This document shows, one piece after another, positions 37,986 through 45,356 of a stretch of 45,356 bases of DNA. How positions within the stretch are numbered: the first letter of the stretch is position 1; every line of letters starts with the position of its first letter. The stretch is from Thermoanaerobaculia bacterium (lineage in GTDB: Bacteria > Acidobacteriota > Thermoanaerobaculia > Multivoradales > JAHEKO01). The translations under genes were made by a program, and so were the position numbers. The DNA lies in NCBI GenBank assembly GCA_947259195.1, contig CAMYLC010000143.1, positions 1 to 45,356 on the forward strand. Direction: 5' to 3'. The notes under the pieces are model-generated. The model was given only the letters and a program-made list of their open reading frames with translations. It did not search any database and was not told where the DNA came from.

Positions 37986-40295
37986 CTATGCCTTCGGGTG
38001 CAACCAGTAGGCCAGGGCAGGCAAGAGAACGATTGCGCCGAGCATGTTGACCAGAAACATGAAGGTCAGCAGGATGCCCATGTCGGCCTGGAACTTCAAC
38101 GGCGAGAAGATCCAGGTGGCCACTCCAACCGCTAGAGTGAAGCCGGTGAAGATCACCCCGCTACCTGTCAGCTTCAGCGTCTCACGATAGGCCTCTTGCA
38201 GACCCTTGCCCTCGGCCAGGATGCTTCGCAGACGGGCGTAGATGTAAATCCCGTAGTCCACTCCGATTCCCACACCGAGAGCCACTACCGGCAGGGTGGA
38301 GATCTTGAGCCCAATCTCGAGCAGCGTCATCAGCGCGTAGGCGAGGATCGATACCAGCGCCAGCGGGAGAACGATGCACAGGGTCGCGCGGAGCGACCGG
38401 AAGGTAACCAGGCAGAGCGCGATGATGGCCGCGAAGATCCACATCAGCATCGGGAATTGAGCTGAGGAGACGGTCTCGTTGGTGGCCGCCATGACGCCCA
38501 CATTGCCGGTGGCCAGGCGGAATTTGATCTCGTCGGAGCCGTGTAGTTCCTGGTAGGCCTTGACCGACGACACGATCCGGTCGATCGTCTCTGCCTTGTG
38601 GTCAACGGAGTAGATGTACACCGGCATCACACTGCAGTCGGAGTTGAGCAGTCCCGTGCTGGTGTCGATGTAGGTCACCGCCTGGGCCATGGTCGAGGGG
38701 TTGCGCGGCAGCACACGCCACTTCAGGCTGCCTTCGTTCCAACCGGCGTTGATGATCTTGGCCACAGTGCCTATGCCGAGCACCGACTGCACCCCGGGAA
38801 CGTTACGCATGTGCCACTCGAAGCGGTCGATGGTGGTCATGATTTCGTGTTGGGTACAGGCTTCGGGCTCGGACTCGACGATCACCGTGATGACATCGAC
38901 GCCGATGGAGAAGTGCTTGGTGATGACGTCGGTGTCGATGTTGTATTGGGAATCGGCTCGTAGCTCCGGCACGCCTGGATGCAGATCGCCGATCTTGATC
39001 TGCGTCGCCTTCCAGCCCCCCACCGTGAAGAGCACCAGCGCCACGATGACGATGATTGCGGCGTTTCGAGGCACAGTCACCTTGGCGAGAGCCGTCCAGA
39101 CGTGATCCAGCTTGCTGGCCCGTTTCCGTAGCCTGGCCTCGTACTTCTCGTCGAGGTTGACGTAGGACAGCAGCACCGGCACCAGGATCAGGTCGGTGAG
39201 GATGATCACGGCCACGCCGAGGCTGGCGGTGATCGCCATCTCCTGGATCATGCGGATCTTGATCAGCATGATGGTGATGAAGCCGATGGTGTCGCTCAAC
39301 AGGGCGATGCTGCCCGGGATGATCAGCTTGCGGAAGCCGATCTGCGCCGCCTCCAGGCTACTGGCCCCCTCGTAGACTTCGGCGCGGAACGCGCTCACCA
39401 TCTGCACGCCGTGACTCACTCCGATGGCAAAGATCAGGAACGGCACCAGGATGGACATCGGATCGATACCGAAACCGAGCATGGGAAGCAGACCCAATTG
39501 CCAGATGACCGCGACGAGCGAGCAGCCGACCACGATGAAGGTGAGCTTGGCGCTTTGCGAGTAGAGATAGACGAAAATCACGGTGATGAAGAAGGCCACC
39601 AGAAAGAACAGCACCACTCGGGCCACACCGGCGGCGATGTCGCCGATGACCTTGGCGAAACCGATGATGTGATAGTCGAACTCGACTCCCACCTCGTGGT
39701 TGCTGTACTTCTGACGGACCTCCTCGAGCTGGTCGGCTACGTTCAGGTAGTCGAGGCGCTCGCCGGTCGTAGGGTCGATCTCGAGAAGCGAAGCGACGAC
39801 GAGGGCGGAGCTGAAATCGTTGGCCACCAGCCGGCCGACATAGGCCGATTTGAGGAGGTTTGTGCGGACCTTGGCGAGCCCTTCATCGGTCATTTCGAAG
39901 TCGTCAGGGATGACGTTGCCACCCGAGATGCCGTCCTCCACCACCTCGGTGAAGCGCACATTGGGCGTATAGAGCGACATCACCCGGGTGCGGTCCACGC
40001 CGGGGATGAAGAAGACATCGTCGGTGACCTGCTGCAGCACCTCGAAGAACTTCGGTGTGAAGATGTCTCCTTCGCGCGCCTTGATAGCGATGACCACCCG
40101 ATTCGCGCCACCGAAAGCATCGCGGTACTGGACGTACGTCTTCATGTACTCGTGCTCGAGTGGCAGCAGCTTCGCGAAGCCGGCGTCGATCCGGAGGTTG
40201 GAGGCCTGATAGGCCATGAACACCGTCATCAGGCCGAAGATGGCCACCACCAGGCGACGGTTGTCGAAGATCAGTTTCTCGAGCCGGTTGATCAT
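37986..40295 (-). CDS. RND/MMPL-family exporter
   Basis: An inner-membrane transporter of 769 residues with the duplicated RND layout: span 1 near 13-31, a periplasmic domain, a group of spans from about 215, a second half from about 400 with its own periplasmic domain, and a last group ending LLPALAYWLHPKA. It looks like the hydrophobe exporter branch (HAE3/MMPL, 'predicted exporter') rather than a tripartite drug pump. No membrane-fusion or outer-membrane channel gene is adjacent; instead YCF48-like, DUF1329 and DUF1302 genes lie upstream on the same strand. A role in moving lipids or other hydrophobic molecules across the envelope is inferred. Confidence 0.9.
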   Translation of the reverse strand: MINRLEKLIFDNRRLVVAIFGLMTVFMAYQASNLRIDAGFAKLLPLEHEYMKTYVQYRDAFGGANRVVIAIKAREGDIFTPKFFEVLQQVTDDVFFIPGVDRTRVMSLYTPNVRFTEVVEDGISGGNVIPDDFEMTDEGLAKVRTNLLKSAYVGRLVANDFSSALVVASLLEIDPTTGERLDYLNVADQLEEVRQKYSNHEVGVEFDYHIIGFAKVIGDIAAGVARVVLFFLVAFFITVIFVYLYSQSAKLTFIVVGCSLVAVIWQLGLLPMLGFGIDPMSILVPFLIFAIGVSHGVQMVSAFRAEVYEGASSLEAAQIGFRKLIIPGSIALLSDTIGFITIMLIKIRMIQEMAITASLGVAVIILTDLILVPVLLSYVNLDEKYEARLRKRASKLDHVWTALAKVTVPRNAAIIVIVALVLFTVGGWKATQIKIGDLHPGVPELRADSQYNIDTDVITKHFSIGVDVITVIVESEPEACTQHEIMTTIDRFEWHMRNVPGVQSVLGIGTVAKIINAGWNEGSLKWRVLPRNPSTMAQAVTYIDTSTGLLNSDCSVMPVYIYSVDHKAETIDRIVSSVKAYQELHGSDEIKFRLATGNVGVMAATNETVSSAQFPMLMWIFAAIIALCLVTFRSLRATLCIVLPLALVSILAYALMTLLEIGLKISTLPVVALGVGIGVDYGIYIYARLRSILAEGKGLQEAYRETLKLTGSGVIFTGFTLAVGVATWIFSPLKFQADMGILLTFMFLVNMLGAIVLLPALAYWLHPKA

Positions 40296-40316
40296 CGCGC
40301 CAGGATTCCTTTCCGC

Positions 40317-41333
40317 CTAGTTCGCCAGGCTTGCTGCCGGCATCATCTTGACGCCGAATTCGCCGACCATCAGTAGCTGTCCGTCTTCAGCCTCGACGAT
40401 CGAAGCGATGCCGCGCCGATCATCCTGCGGTAGCAGCTCGAAGGTGGATCCACCGTCGGATGAGATGAGGAGCGTACCCCCGAGGCCGGTGATGAAAATC
40501 CTGCCATCCGCGAGTCGAATCCCGTCGGTGAGCATCGCGGTGGTACCGATCTCGATCGGTGCCCAGTTCTCGCCGGCGTCATCGGAGCGGAACAGATGTC
40601 CTTGCAGGCCGAACACCAAGACTGTGTCTCCGTCCAGGGGAAGGGTGCCGAAGAACGATCCCTCGTAGGGCGAGGGAAGCTCCACCCAGGTCTCGCCGCC
40701 GTCGTCAGAGCGGTAGATCATCCCTGCTTCGGCCGCCATGTAGAGGCGCCCCTCGGCCGACCTTGCGACATGATGTAGATGAAAGTCCCACTCGCTGATC
40801 GGTTCGAAACTCCAGGTCTTGCCGCTATCAGCCGTGCGATAGAAGCTGCCGTAGGCGCCGACTGCAAAACCGTTGTCAGCGTCCGAGAACCAAACGTCGA
40901 GCAGCGGGTTCTCGTCTTCCGGGGCCCAGTTGACGATCTCCCAGGTCGTACCGCCGTCGGTGGTCCGCAAGATCACGGAGTCGTGGCCGACGACCCAGCC
41001 CTGGTTGCTGTCGTGGAAGTAGACTGCTGTCAGTGAAGCACGAGTCGGTACGTCAGTCTGTTGCCATGAGCTTCCCTTGTCGGTGGAGGTCAGGATGTGA
41101 CCCCGTTCTCCGACCACGACGAGGCTACCGTTGGCAGCAGACGCATCGAGCAACAGGGACTTTTCTGCCAGACCCGCTTTGGTTGCCGGTTCGGGCTCGA
41201 TCTCCTCCTGAGCGGTTGCAGGAACGGTGCTGTACCCCGACAGAAGGAGAGCGATGGCGAGGTACCGCCAGAGGCCGTTGGCGAAAGGCAAATCTGACTG
41301 CGCCGGCAGGCGAGTTTTTCGAATCCAAGCCAT
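40317..41333 (-). CDS. Exported YCF48-like beta-propeller protein
   Basis: A protein of 338 residues with a signal peptide (LWRYLAIALLLSGYSTVPATAQ) and repeated BNR/YCF48 blades: VVGERGHILTSTDKGSSWQQ, VGHDSVILRTTDGGTTWE, GAYGSFYRTADSGKTWSFEP, AEAGMIYRSDDGGETWVELP and HLFRSDDAGENWAP. Ribosome site GGGGAGGA precedes ATG 41333. YCF48 was named for photosystem II assembly, but relatives next to RND genes in non-photosynthetic bacteria are not photosynthetic. Here it sits 21 bases before the RND exporter, so it is probably a periplasmic partner of that pump (inference). Confidence 0.88.
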   Translation of the reverse strand: MAWIRKTRLPAQSDLPFANGLWRYLAIALLLSGYSTVPATAQEEIEPEPATKAGLAEKSLLLDASAANGSLVVVGERGHILTSTDKGSSWQQTDVPTRASLTAVYFHDSNQGWVVGHDSVILRTTDGGTTWEIVNWAPEDENPLLDVWFSDADNGFAVGAYGSFYRTADSGKTWSFEPISEWDFHLHHVARSAEGRLYMAAEAGMIYRSDDGGETWVELPSPYEGSFFGTLPLDGDTVLVFGLQGHLFRSDDAGENWAPIEIGTTAMLTDGIRLADGRIFITGLGGTLLISSDGGSTFELLPQDDRRGIASIVEAEDGQLLMVGEFGVKMMPAASLAN

Positions 41334-41440
41334 CTTCCGTCCTCCCCAGGACGTGCTCGGGGGCCAGTTCCCCCACCTAAGAAGCCGGTGCGACGGAGCA
41401 GGCCGTGTTGGCCCACTTCGTCGCCCGCAGAGTTATAGCG

Positions 41441-42805
41441 CTAACGGACCCCCGAGCGGCGCAGCGCCGCCGGAGTGAAATCCTCCGCCGTTCGATCGAT
41501 GCCGAATTTGTACATCGGCAGCTGATTGTCGAGACCGATGGCGAGATATCGGCCTGCCTGCAGGTCGATGTGTACCTCGAGTGTAGTCCAGTACGTCGGC
41601 AGGTCGTAGTAGTTGATGGCGTGACCCTCGGAGACCCGCCAGAGCTGGTCCCGGTTGTCGTACTGGTCCATGGCCACGATCTGCCAGCTGTCCTCGTCGA
41701 TATAAAAGGTGCGCCGTTTGTAGATGTGGCGAGCGCCCTCTCTCAGCGTCGCATCCACCACCCAGACCCGGTGTAGCTCATACCGGTTGTAAGCTGGATT
41801 GGTGTGCAACGGAGTGAGGATGTCCTTGACGAGAACTTTGTCGCTGTGCAGTTTGTAGGAGTTGTACGGCACGTACATCTCCTTTTTGCCGACGAGCTCC
41901 CAGTTGTAGCGGTCCACCGCGCCGTTGAACATGTCGAACTGATCCGATGTTCGCATGCCGTCGGCGGCCGTTCCAGGATTGTCGTACGCCACGTTGGGAG
42001 CACGACGGACACGGCGCTGGCCCGGGTTGTAGAGCCAGGCGCTGCGGTGCTCTTTGACCTGATTCATGGTCTCGTGGACCATGAGGATGCCGCCGGCCAG
42101 CCGCGCCGGTGCTGTGACCTCCTGCTTGAAGAAGAGGATCTTGTTATTGAGATCCGCCTCGGTCATGCCGTCCATGCTGTAGAGCAGGAAGAACTCATCG
42201 GAGAACTGCACCAGCGTGTGTTTGCCACCGCGGGTCGGAGCCGCCTGTGCGATGGTCCGCGACGCGATGCCGCCACGGAAACGCAGCAGATGGTTCCAGA
42301 TGACCTCTACACCTTCCTTCGGGATCGGGAAGGGGATGCCGTTGATCGCTCCCTCCACCCCATGGCCGTTCTCGACCAGCCTGGCGGTGCCGGCGATCTC
42401 CTTGGTCTTGTCGTAGATCCGCTGCGGGTAGGAGGCGCTACGGTGCGTCGGGTAGACGTTCATCTTGAAGCTCGGATAAGCCTCGAGCACCGCCTTGTAC
42501 CCGGGCGAGAGTTTGTCCGCATACTCCGCCATGTTGTCGCCAGTGATCGTAAACAGTACCGCATCACTGGCAAATGGGTCGGGGTGATGCATCCCTTCTA
42601 CATAGCCAGCCGGTGGTGTGGTAATGCCACCGTCCCAGGCTGGAATCGTACCGTCAGCATTGCCGGCTTTTTCGGCGCCAAGAGGAGTCAGGTCGGCACC
42701 GAGTCGAGCGACCTCCTCCGACGAAAGTTGTGCCTGGAGCACGGCCGCCGAACCGACGACGACCGTCAGCGCGCAACACAAGAGGATCAGCTTGGTTTTA
42801 TGCAT
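41441..42805 (-). CDS. DUF1329 outer-membrane-associated protein
   Basis: An exported protein of 454 residues (signal MHKTKLILLCCALTVVVGSA, then AAVLQAQLSSEEV). The early segments LGADLTPLGAEKAGNADGTI and PAWDGGITTPPAGY and the later RRVRRAPNVAYDNP are typical of the DUF1329 family, related in fold to lipoprotein-carrier (LolB-like) proteins. DUF1329 and DUF1302 genes are frequent neighbours. The start is 18 bases after the DUF1302 stop. A periplasmic carrier role for lipids or hydrophobic substrates is plausible but not shown by sequence. Confidence 0.88.
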   Translation of the reverse strand: MHKTKLILLCCALTVVVGSAAVLQAQLSSEEVARLGADLTPLGAEKAGNADGTIPAWDGGITTPPAGYVEGMHHPDPFASDAVLFTITGDNMAEYADKLSPGYKAVLEAYPSFKMNVYPTHRSASYPQRIYDKTKEIAGTARLVENGHGVEGAINGIPFPIPKEGVEVIWNHLLRFRGGIASRTIAQAAPTRGGKHTLVQFSDEFFLLYSMDGMTEADLNNKILFFKQEVTAPARLAGGILMVHETMNQVKEHRSAWLYNPGQRRVRRAPNVAYDNPGTAADGMRTSDQFDMFNGAVDRYNWELVGKKEMYVPYNSYKLHSDKVLVKDILTPLHTNPAYNRYELHRVWVVDATLREGARHIYKRRTFYIDEDSWQIVAMDQYDNRDQLWRVSEGHAINYYDLPTYWTTLEVHIDLQAGRYLAIGLDNQLPMYKFGIDRTAEDFTPAALRRSGVR

Positions 42806-42823
42806 AAGTTTGCCTTCCTTCCC

Positions 42824-44752
42824 CTAGAACGAGTACTTGACGTTGGCCGCGATGAAGTCGCGGTCGTTGATGAGATTGTAGCGACCGGCGCCGCTGTAGG
42901 TCGTCCAGCTCAGGTCGAACTGCAGCTTGGAGAGGTATTCGAAGCCGAGGCCGAGTGTGAAGGCCGTCCGGCCGTCGATGAAGGCGCCACCGGGCCCAGG
43001 TGTGTTGCCGTCGACGTCGTGCCCCCAGCCGAAGCGTGGGATCAGGTTGAAGGCGCCAATGGCGTTGTTGTAGACGAGACGACCCACTAGGCGATATCCC
43101 CAGGAGGTGGGATCCGCGAAGGCCTCTGCCGGCTCGTAAGCTTTGCCCGCGTGAGCACCGCCTGGCATCGATTGGATCGGGTTGCCGCTGGTGTAGGTGC
43201 CAGGTCCTTCGTAGCGCAACTCATCCTTGCTAGGCATGCCCGATACGTGGACGATTGCCGGCTCGAATAGGAGAAGTCCTTGATCGGCACGAAGGAAACG
43301 AATCGATCCCCATGCTTTGGTCAGCGTGAACTGGGCCTGGACAGCGTCGTGGAGTCGGTAACCGGGAATCACCTCATTGAAGGTAGCCCCACCCGGTACC
43401 GCCTGATTGGTAGCGGCAAGTCCAGGTGAGATCGGCGACAGGGCTGCGAATAGCAGCTCGACGTCATCGATAAGGTACGGAGAGTCCTGTTTGTAGGAGA
43501 CTTCGCCCTGCAACGCGATTCCAGTTGTGGCGATCTGGGAGTTGAAGCTCACACCCCAGAGCTTGATGTCTTCCGGGTAGGCGACGAAGTATCTCGCTGT
43601 TGCGGCATAGGCGTCGGTGGCGGCAGCCTGTCCCGCCTGCGCTGCCAGGGCATCCACCTCGGGACTGACACCCGGCGGTACTCCGAAGGTCTGATAGATG
43701 ACCCCAGCTGCCCGCGGACCTGCCACTGCCGCGGCCATCGCGCCCTGAACCGTTCCAGTGATGCCGTTCACCGTAGGCAGCCGGCTGTGGTAGTTCATGA
43801 AGTAGAAGCCGAACTCGGTGTTGCCGAATCCTGCGAGCCAGCGCAGGGCTGCCCCCCACTGCCCGCTGTCCGAGGGTTCGATGTCCGTCCCCCTCGGCAC
43901 TCCCATGAAGGGTCGGTCCACCGGCGGCTGAACGTAGAACGGAGATTCACCCGTGTCCGCAAAGCTGCCGAACGCCAGAAATACGTGGGTCCCGCCTCGG
44001 CCTGCAAAGTCGTTGGTGGAGAAGTAGGTACCCGGAGGATCGATGACTGTCTCGTCCCAGTCGTACTGGTAGAAGGCCTCCATGGAGAGGGTCTCCGAGA
44101 GGTCGATCGAGCCCCAGGCCATGCCCACGGGCCGGAAGGCTTCGCGCAGCTCGGCACCCGGCACGCGTAGGGCGGCCACATCCACCGGATTGATGGAGCT
44201 GATGCCACCTGGGATGAAAGTGCTCTCACCCCAGTTCAGCACCTGCTGGCCGCCGCGAAGCTGGCCCCGTCGACTTCCGAGATCAAACCGCCACCAGGCG
44301 TAGGCGTCTAGCAGCTCGGCACGGCTACCGACCCAGTCCAGGGCCGGACCTGACAGAGGTGTTCGGGCTCGCTTTCCCCCTTTGAGCTCGAAGTCGTAGA
44401 AACCGGAGCCACGAATGAAAGCGCCGACGTTCTTGTAGGCGAGTTGAATGTCGACGGTCGCCTTGACGGCGTCGCTGGCGATGCCTGTGTCGAAGTTCTG
44501 ATTACCGTCGTCGCCGTTGACTGAGTAGGCGGTTCCGCCCGCGGGCAGGCCGATGATCCGCTGGTCGGGGTCGTCGAGCCGGGAGCGGATGCCGTACGAC
44601 AGTGTGGTGTCGACGAAGAACTGGAACTGCCCGATCGAGAGATCGACGGCTTCAGCCGGTGCTGCAGCCAGTGCGCCCAGTACGACGGCGAGGACGATCA
44701 GACCGACGCTCCCGCCGAGCGTACAGAGCCGAGTCAGTGGTTTTCTGCTCAT
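42824..44752 (-). CDS. DUF1302 outer-membrane beta-barrel protein
   Basis: A protein of 642 residues with a signal peptide (about 1-35, ending PAEAVDL) and a C-terminal YSF, the aromatic end expected of outer-membrane barrels. DUF1302 hallmarks include GGQQVLNWGESTFIPGGI followed by INPVDVAALRVPGAELREAF. The many alternating hydrophobic strands fit a large barrel. It is the first gene of the cassette, with a GAGAGGAG site upstream. In such cassettes it may provide the outer-membrane pore or substrate site for the RND exporter; that is inference. Confidence 0.9.
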   Translation of the reverse strand: MSRKPLTRLCTLGGSVGLIVLAVVLGALAAAPAEAVDLSIGQFQFFVDTTLSYGIRSRLDDPDQRIIGLPAGGTAYSVNGDDGNQNFDTGIASDAVKATVDIQLAYKNVGAFIRGSGFYDFELKGGKRARTPLSGPALDWVGSRAELLDAYAWWRFDLGSRRGQLRGGQQVLNWGESTFIPGGISSINPVDVAALRVPGAELREAFRPVGMAWGSIDLSETLSMEAFYQYDWDETVIDPPGTYFSTNDFAGRGGTHVFLAFGSFADTGESPFYVQPPVDRPFMGVPRGTDIEPSDSGQWGAALRWLAGFGNTEFGFYFMNYHSRLPTVNGITGTVQGAMAAAVAGPRAAGVIYQTFGVPPGVSPEVDALAAQAGQAAATDAYAATARYFVAYPEDIKLWGVSFNSQIATTGIALQGEVSYKQDSPYLIDDVELLFAALSPISPGLAATNQAVPGGATFNEVIPGYRLHDAVQAQFTLTKAWGSIRFLRADQGLLLFEPAIVHVSGMPSKDELRYEGPGTYTSGNPIQSMPGGAHAGKAYEPAEAFADPTSWGYRLVGRLVYNNAIGAFNLIPRFGWGHDVDGNTPGPGGAFIDGRTAFTLGLGFEYLSKLQFDLSWTTYSGAGRYNLINDRDFIAANVKYSF

Positions 44753-45113
44753 CTGCCCACTCCTCTCATGGTTGTCTCCTTCCTATCTTCCAACCGGTAA
44801 CGGTCGGCGAAAGTCGCGGTGGGGGGCCGAAACTCTGAGTAGGGCCTTGAGCCCAACCCAATGTCCTGACCAGAGATCATCTGTCAGTCCTCCCCCGCGA
44901 AAGAAACGAAACCTTAAGAACAGAGTTTCATCCTAGCTGATTGTTGTAGGCAACACCCACCCGGGTGGGTGTTGCCTACCTCTGCGGGTGGTCGGATAGA
45001 GGCGCGGCATCTCGATTGTGAGGAAACAGTTGGGCCGTTTGCCCGTCTAATGTTCTGATGCCAAGAGAAGAACTCGGTCGCGGGGTCGAAATCTTCACGG
45101 AGACTCAACTCGA
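44753..45113. other. Divergent intergenic region
   Basis: A 361-base gap between the minus-strand DUF1302 cassette and the plus-strand hydrolase-like gene. It must hold the promoters of both, but I see no clear -10/-35 pair. The notable feature is the perfect palindrome at 44946-44979. No reading frame here is convincing. Confidence 0.6.
44946..44979. repeat. Perfect 34-bp palindrome
   Basis: The arm GTAGGCAACACCCACCC is followed directly by its exact reverse complement. It begins GTAGG and ends CCTAC like the other palindromic elements in the window but has a different core. Genes on both sides point away from it, so a terminator role is unlikely. It may be an operator or a mobile palindromic element. 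Confidence 0.92.
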
Positions 45114-45356
45114 ATGCGAAGCTCGATGATGGCTCTGTTCTTGGCCCTACTGTTGATTCTGGCTCTCGGGAGTGCACTCGACGCCGATGAGATGCCCTGG
45201 CCGACCTTGAAGGCCGGCCCTCACCGAGTCGGGTTCCGAACCCTCGATGTGACCGACTACGGCCGCACCGTGGCGCCGCGGGTCGATTGGCGAGGAGTCG
45301 AACATCCGGGCGACAACTTTCGCCAGGTGCGGATCTCTCTGTGGTATCCCGCCGTC
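45114..45356 (+). CDS. Exported alpha/beta-hydrolase-like protein (partial, 5' end)
   Basis: Eighty-one codons are visible before the right edge. ATG 45114 opens a signal peptide (MMALFLALLLILALGSALD). The mature start (LKAGPHRVGFRTLDVTDYGRT, then RQVRISLWYPAV) resembles the N-terminus of platelet-activating-factor acetylhydrolase or dienelactone-hydrolase-like proteins, where a GPYxVGxxxL segment leads to IWYPA. The catalytic triad would lie outside the window, so this is a tentative call. Confidence 0.6.
   Translation, partial: MRSSMMALFLALLLILALGSALDADEMPWPTLKAGPHRVGFRTLDVTDYGRTVAPRVDWRGVEHPGDNFRQVRISLWYPAV

Noticed and set aside
40317..41333. Photosystem II assembly gene
   Set aside because: The YCF48-like name comes from homology only; no photosynthesis genes are present, and the neighbours are an RND exporter and DUF1329/DUF1302.
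41804..43090. 428-codon plus-strand frame opposite DUF1329 and DUF1302
   Set aside because: It spans two real genes on the other strand and has no signal, domain or ribosome site.

Overview
The window is GC-rich bacterial DNA with densely packed genes. It has no rRNA, tRNA or CRISPR that I can see. Gene content points to an Acidobacteriota-like organism: a run of Ser/Thr kinases fused to TolB/PD40 beta-propellers, a secreted propeller protein with a DGFESGDLSQW tail, and large GH13 enzymes. This placement is inference, because no marker gene is present.

Positions 1-7332 (minus strand) hold a maltodextrin locus. In transcription order it reads: secreted GH13 amylase, MalK-type ATPase, MalE-type binding protein, a MalF permease with a large N-terminal sensor-like extension, MalG, and a secreted protein of the glucodextranase C-terminal-module type that runs off the left edge. 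Positions 7498-10551 are regulatory: a PilJ/NIT-like plus PAS histidine kinase, a divergent FixJ-like regulator, and a stand-alone receiver that has lost its phosphoacceptor Asp. Positions 10511-17332 return to alpha-glucan metabolism: an 1128-residue cytoplasmic GH13 protein, glucokinase, a P-loop-like protein and a secreted GH13 amylase, then a small membrane protein. Together these genes would cut alpha-glucans outside the cell, import maltodextrins, degrade or rearrange them inside, and phosphorylate the glucose.

Positions 17825-18623 carry no intact gene. They hold a remnant of a SpoIIE/RsbU-type phosphatase, a 22-bp perfect palindrome, a 40-bp imperfect direct repeat and a strong hairpin. 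Positions 18624-33451 hold a secreted propeller protein, four full-length Ser/Thr kinases (three with PD40 propellers, one with TPRs), a truncated fifth kinase start, and a YcbB-type L,D-transpeptidase between them.

The most unusual signal is a family of GC-rich palindromic or minisatellite repeats built on GTAGGGGC/GCCCCTAC. Copies lie between genes (33479, 36304, 37895, 37935), but they also sit in frame inside two of the kinase genes at the same point of the kinase fold (22840-23058 and 30878-31000). The two neighbouring kinases lack any insert there.

Positions 33598-37850 hold assorted small genes: a membrane protein, a SnoaL-like protein, a 2H phosphoesterase, a PNPOx-like protein, a DinB protein and a serine hydrolase. 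Positions 37986-44752 are an RND/MMPL exporter, YCF48-like, DUF1329 and DUF1302 cassette, probably for envelope lipid or hydrophobe transport. A 34-bp perfect palindrome lies in the divergent gap before a partial alpha/beta-hydrolase-like gene at the right edge.
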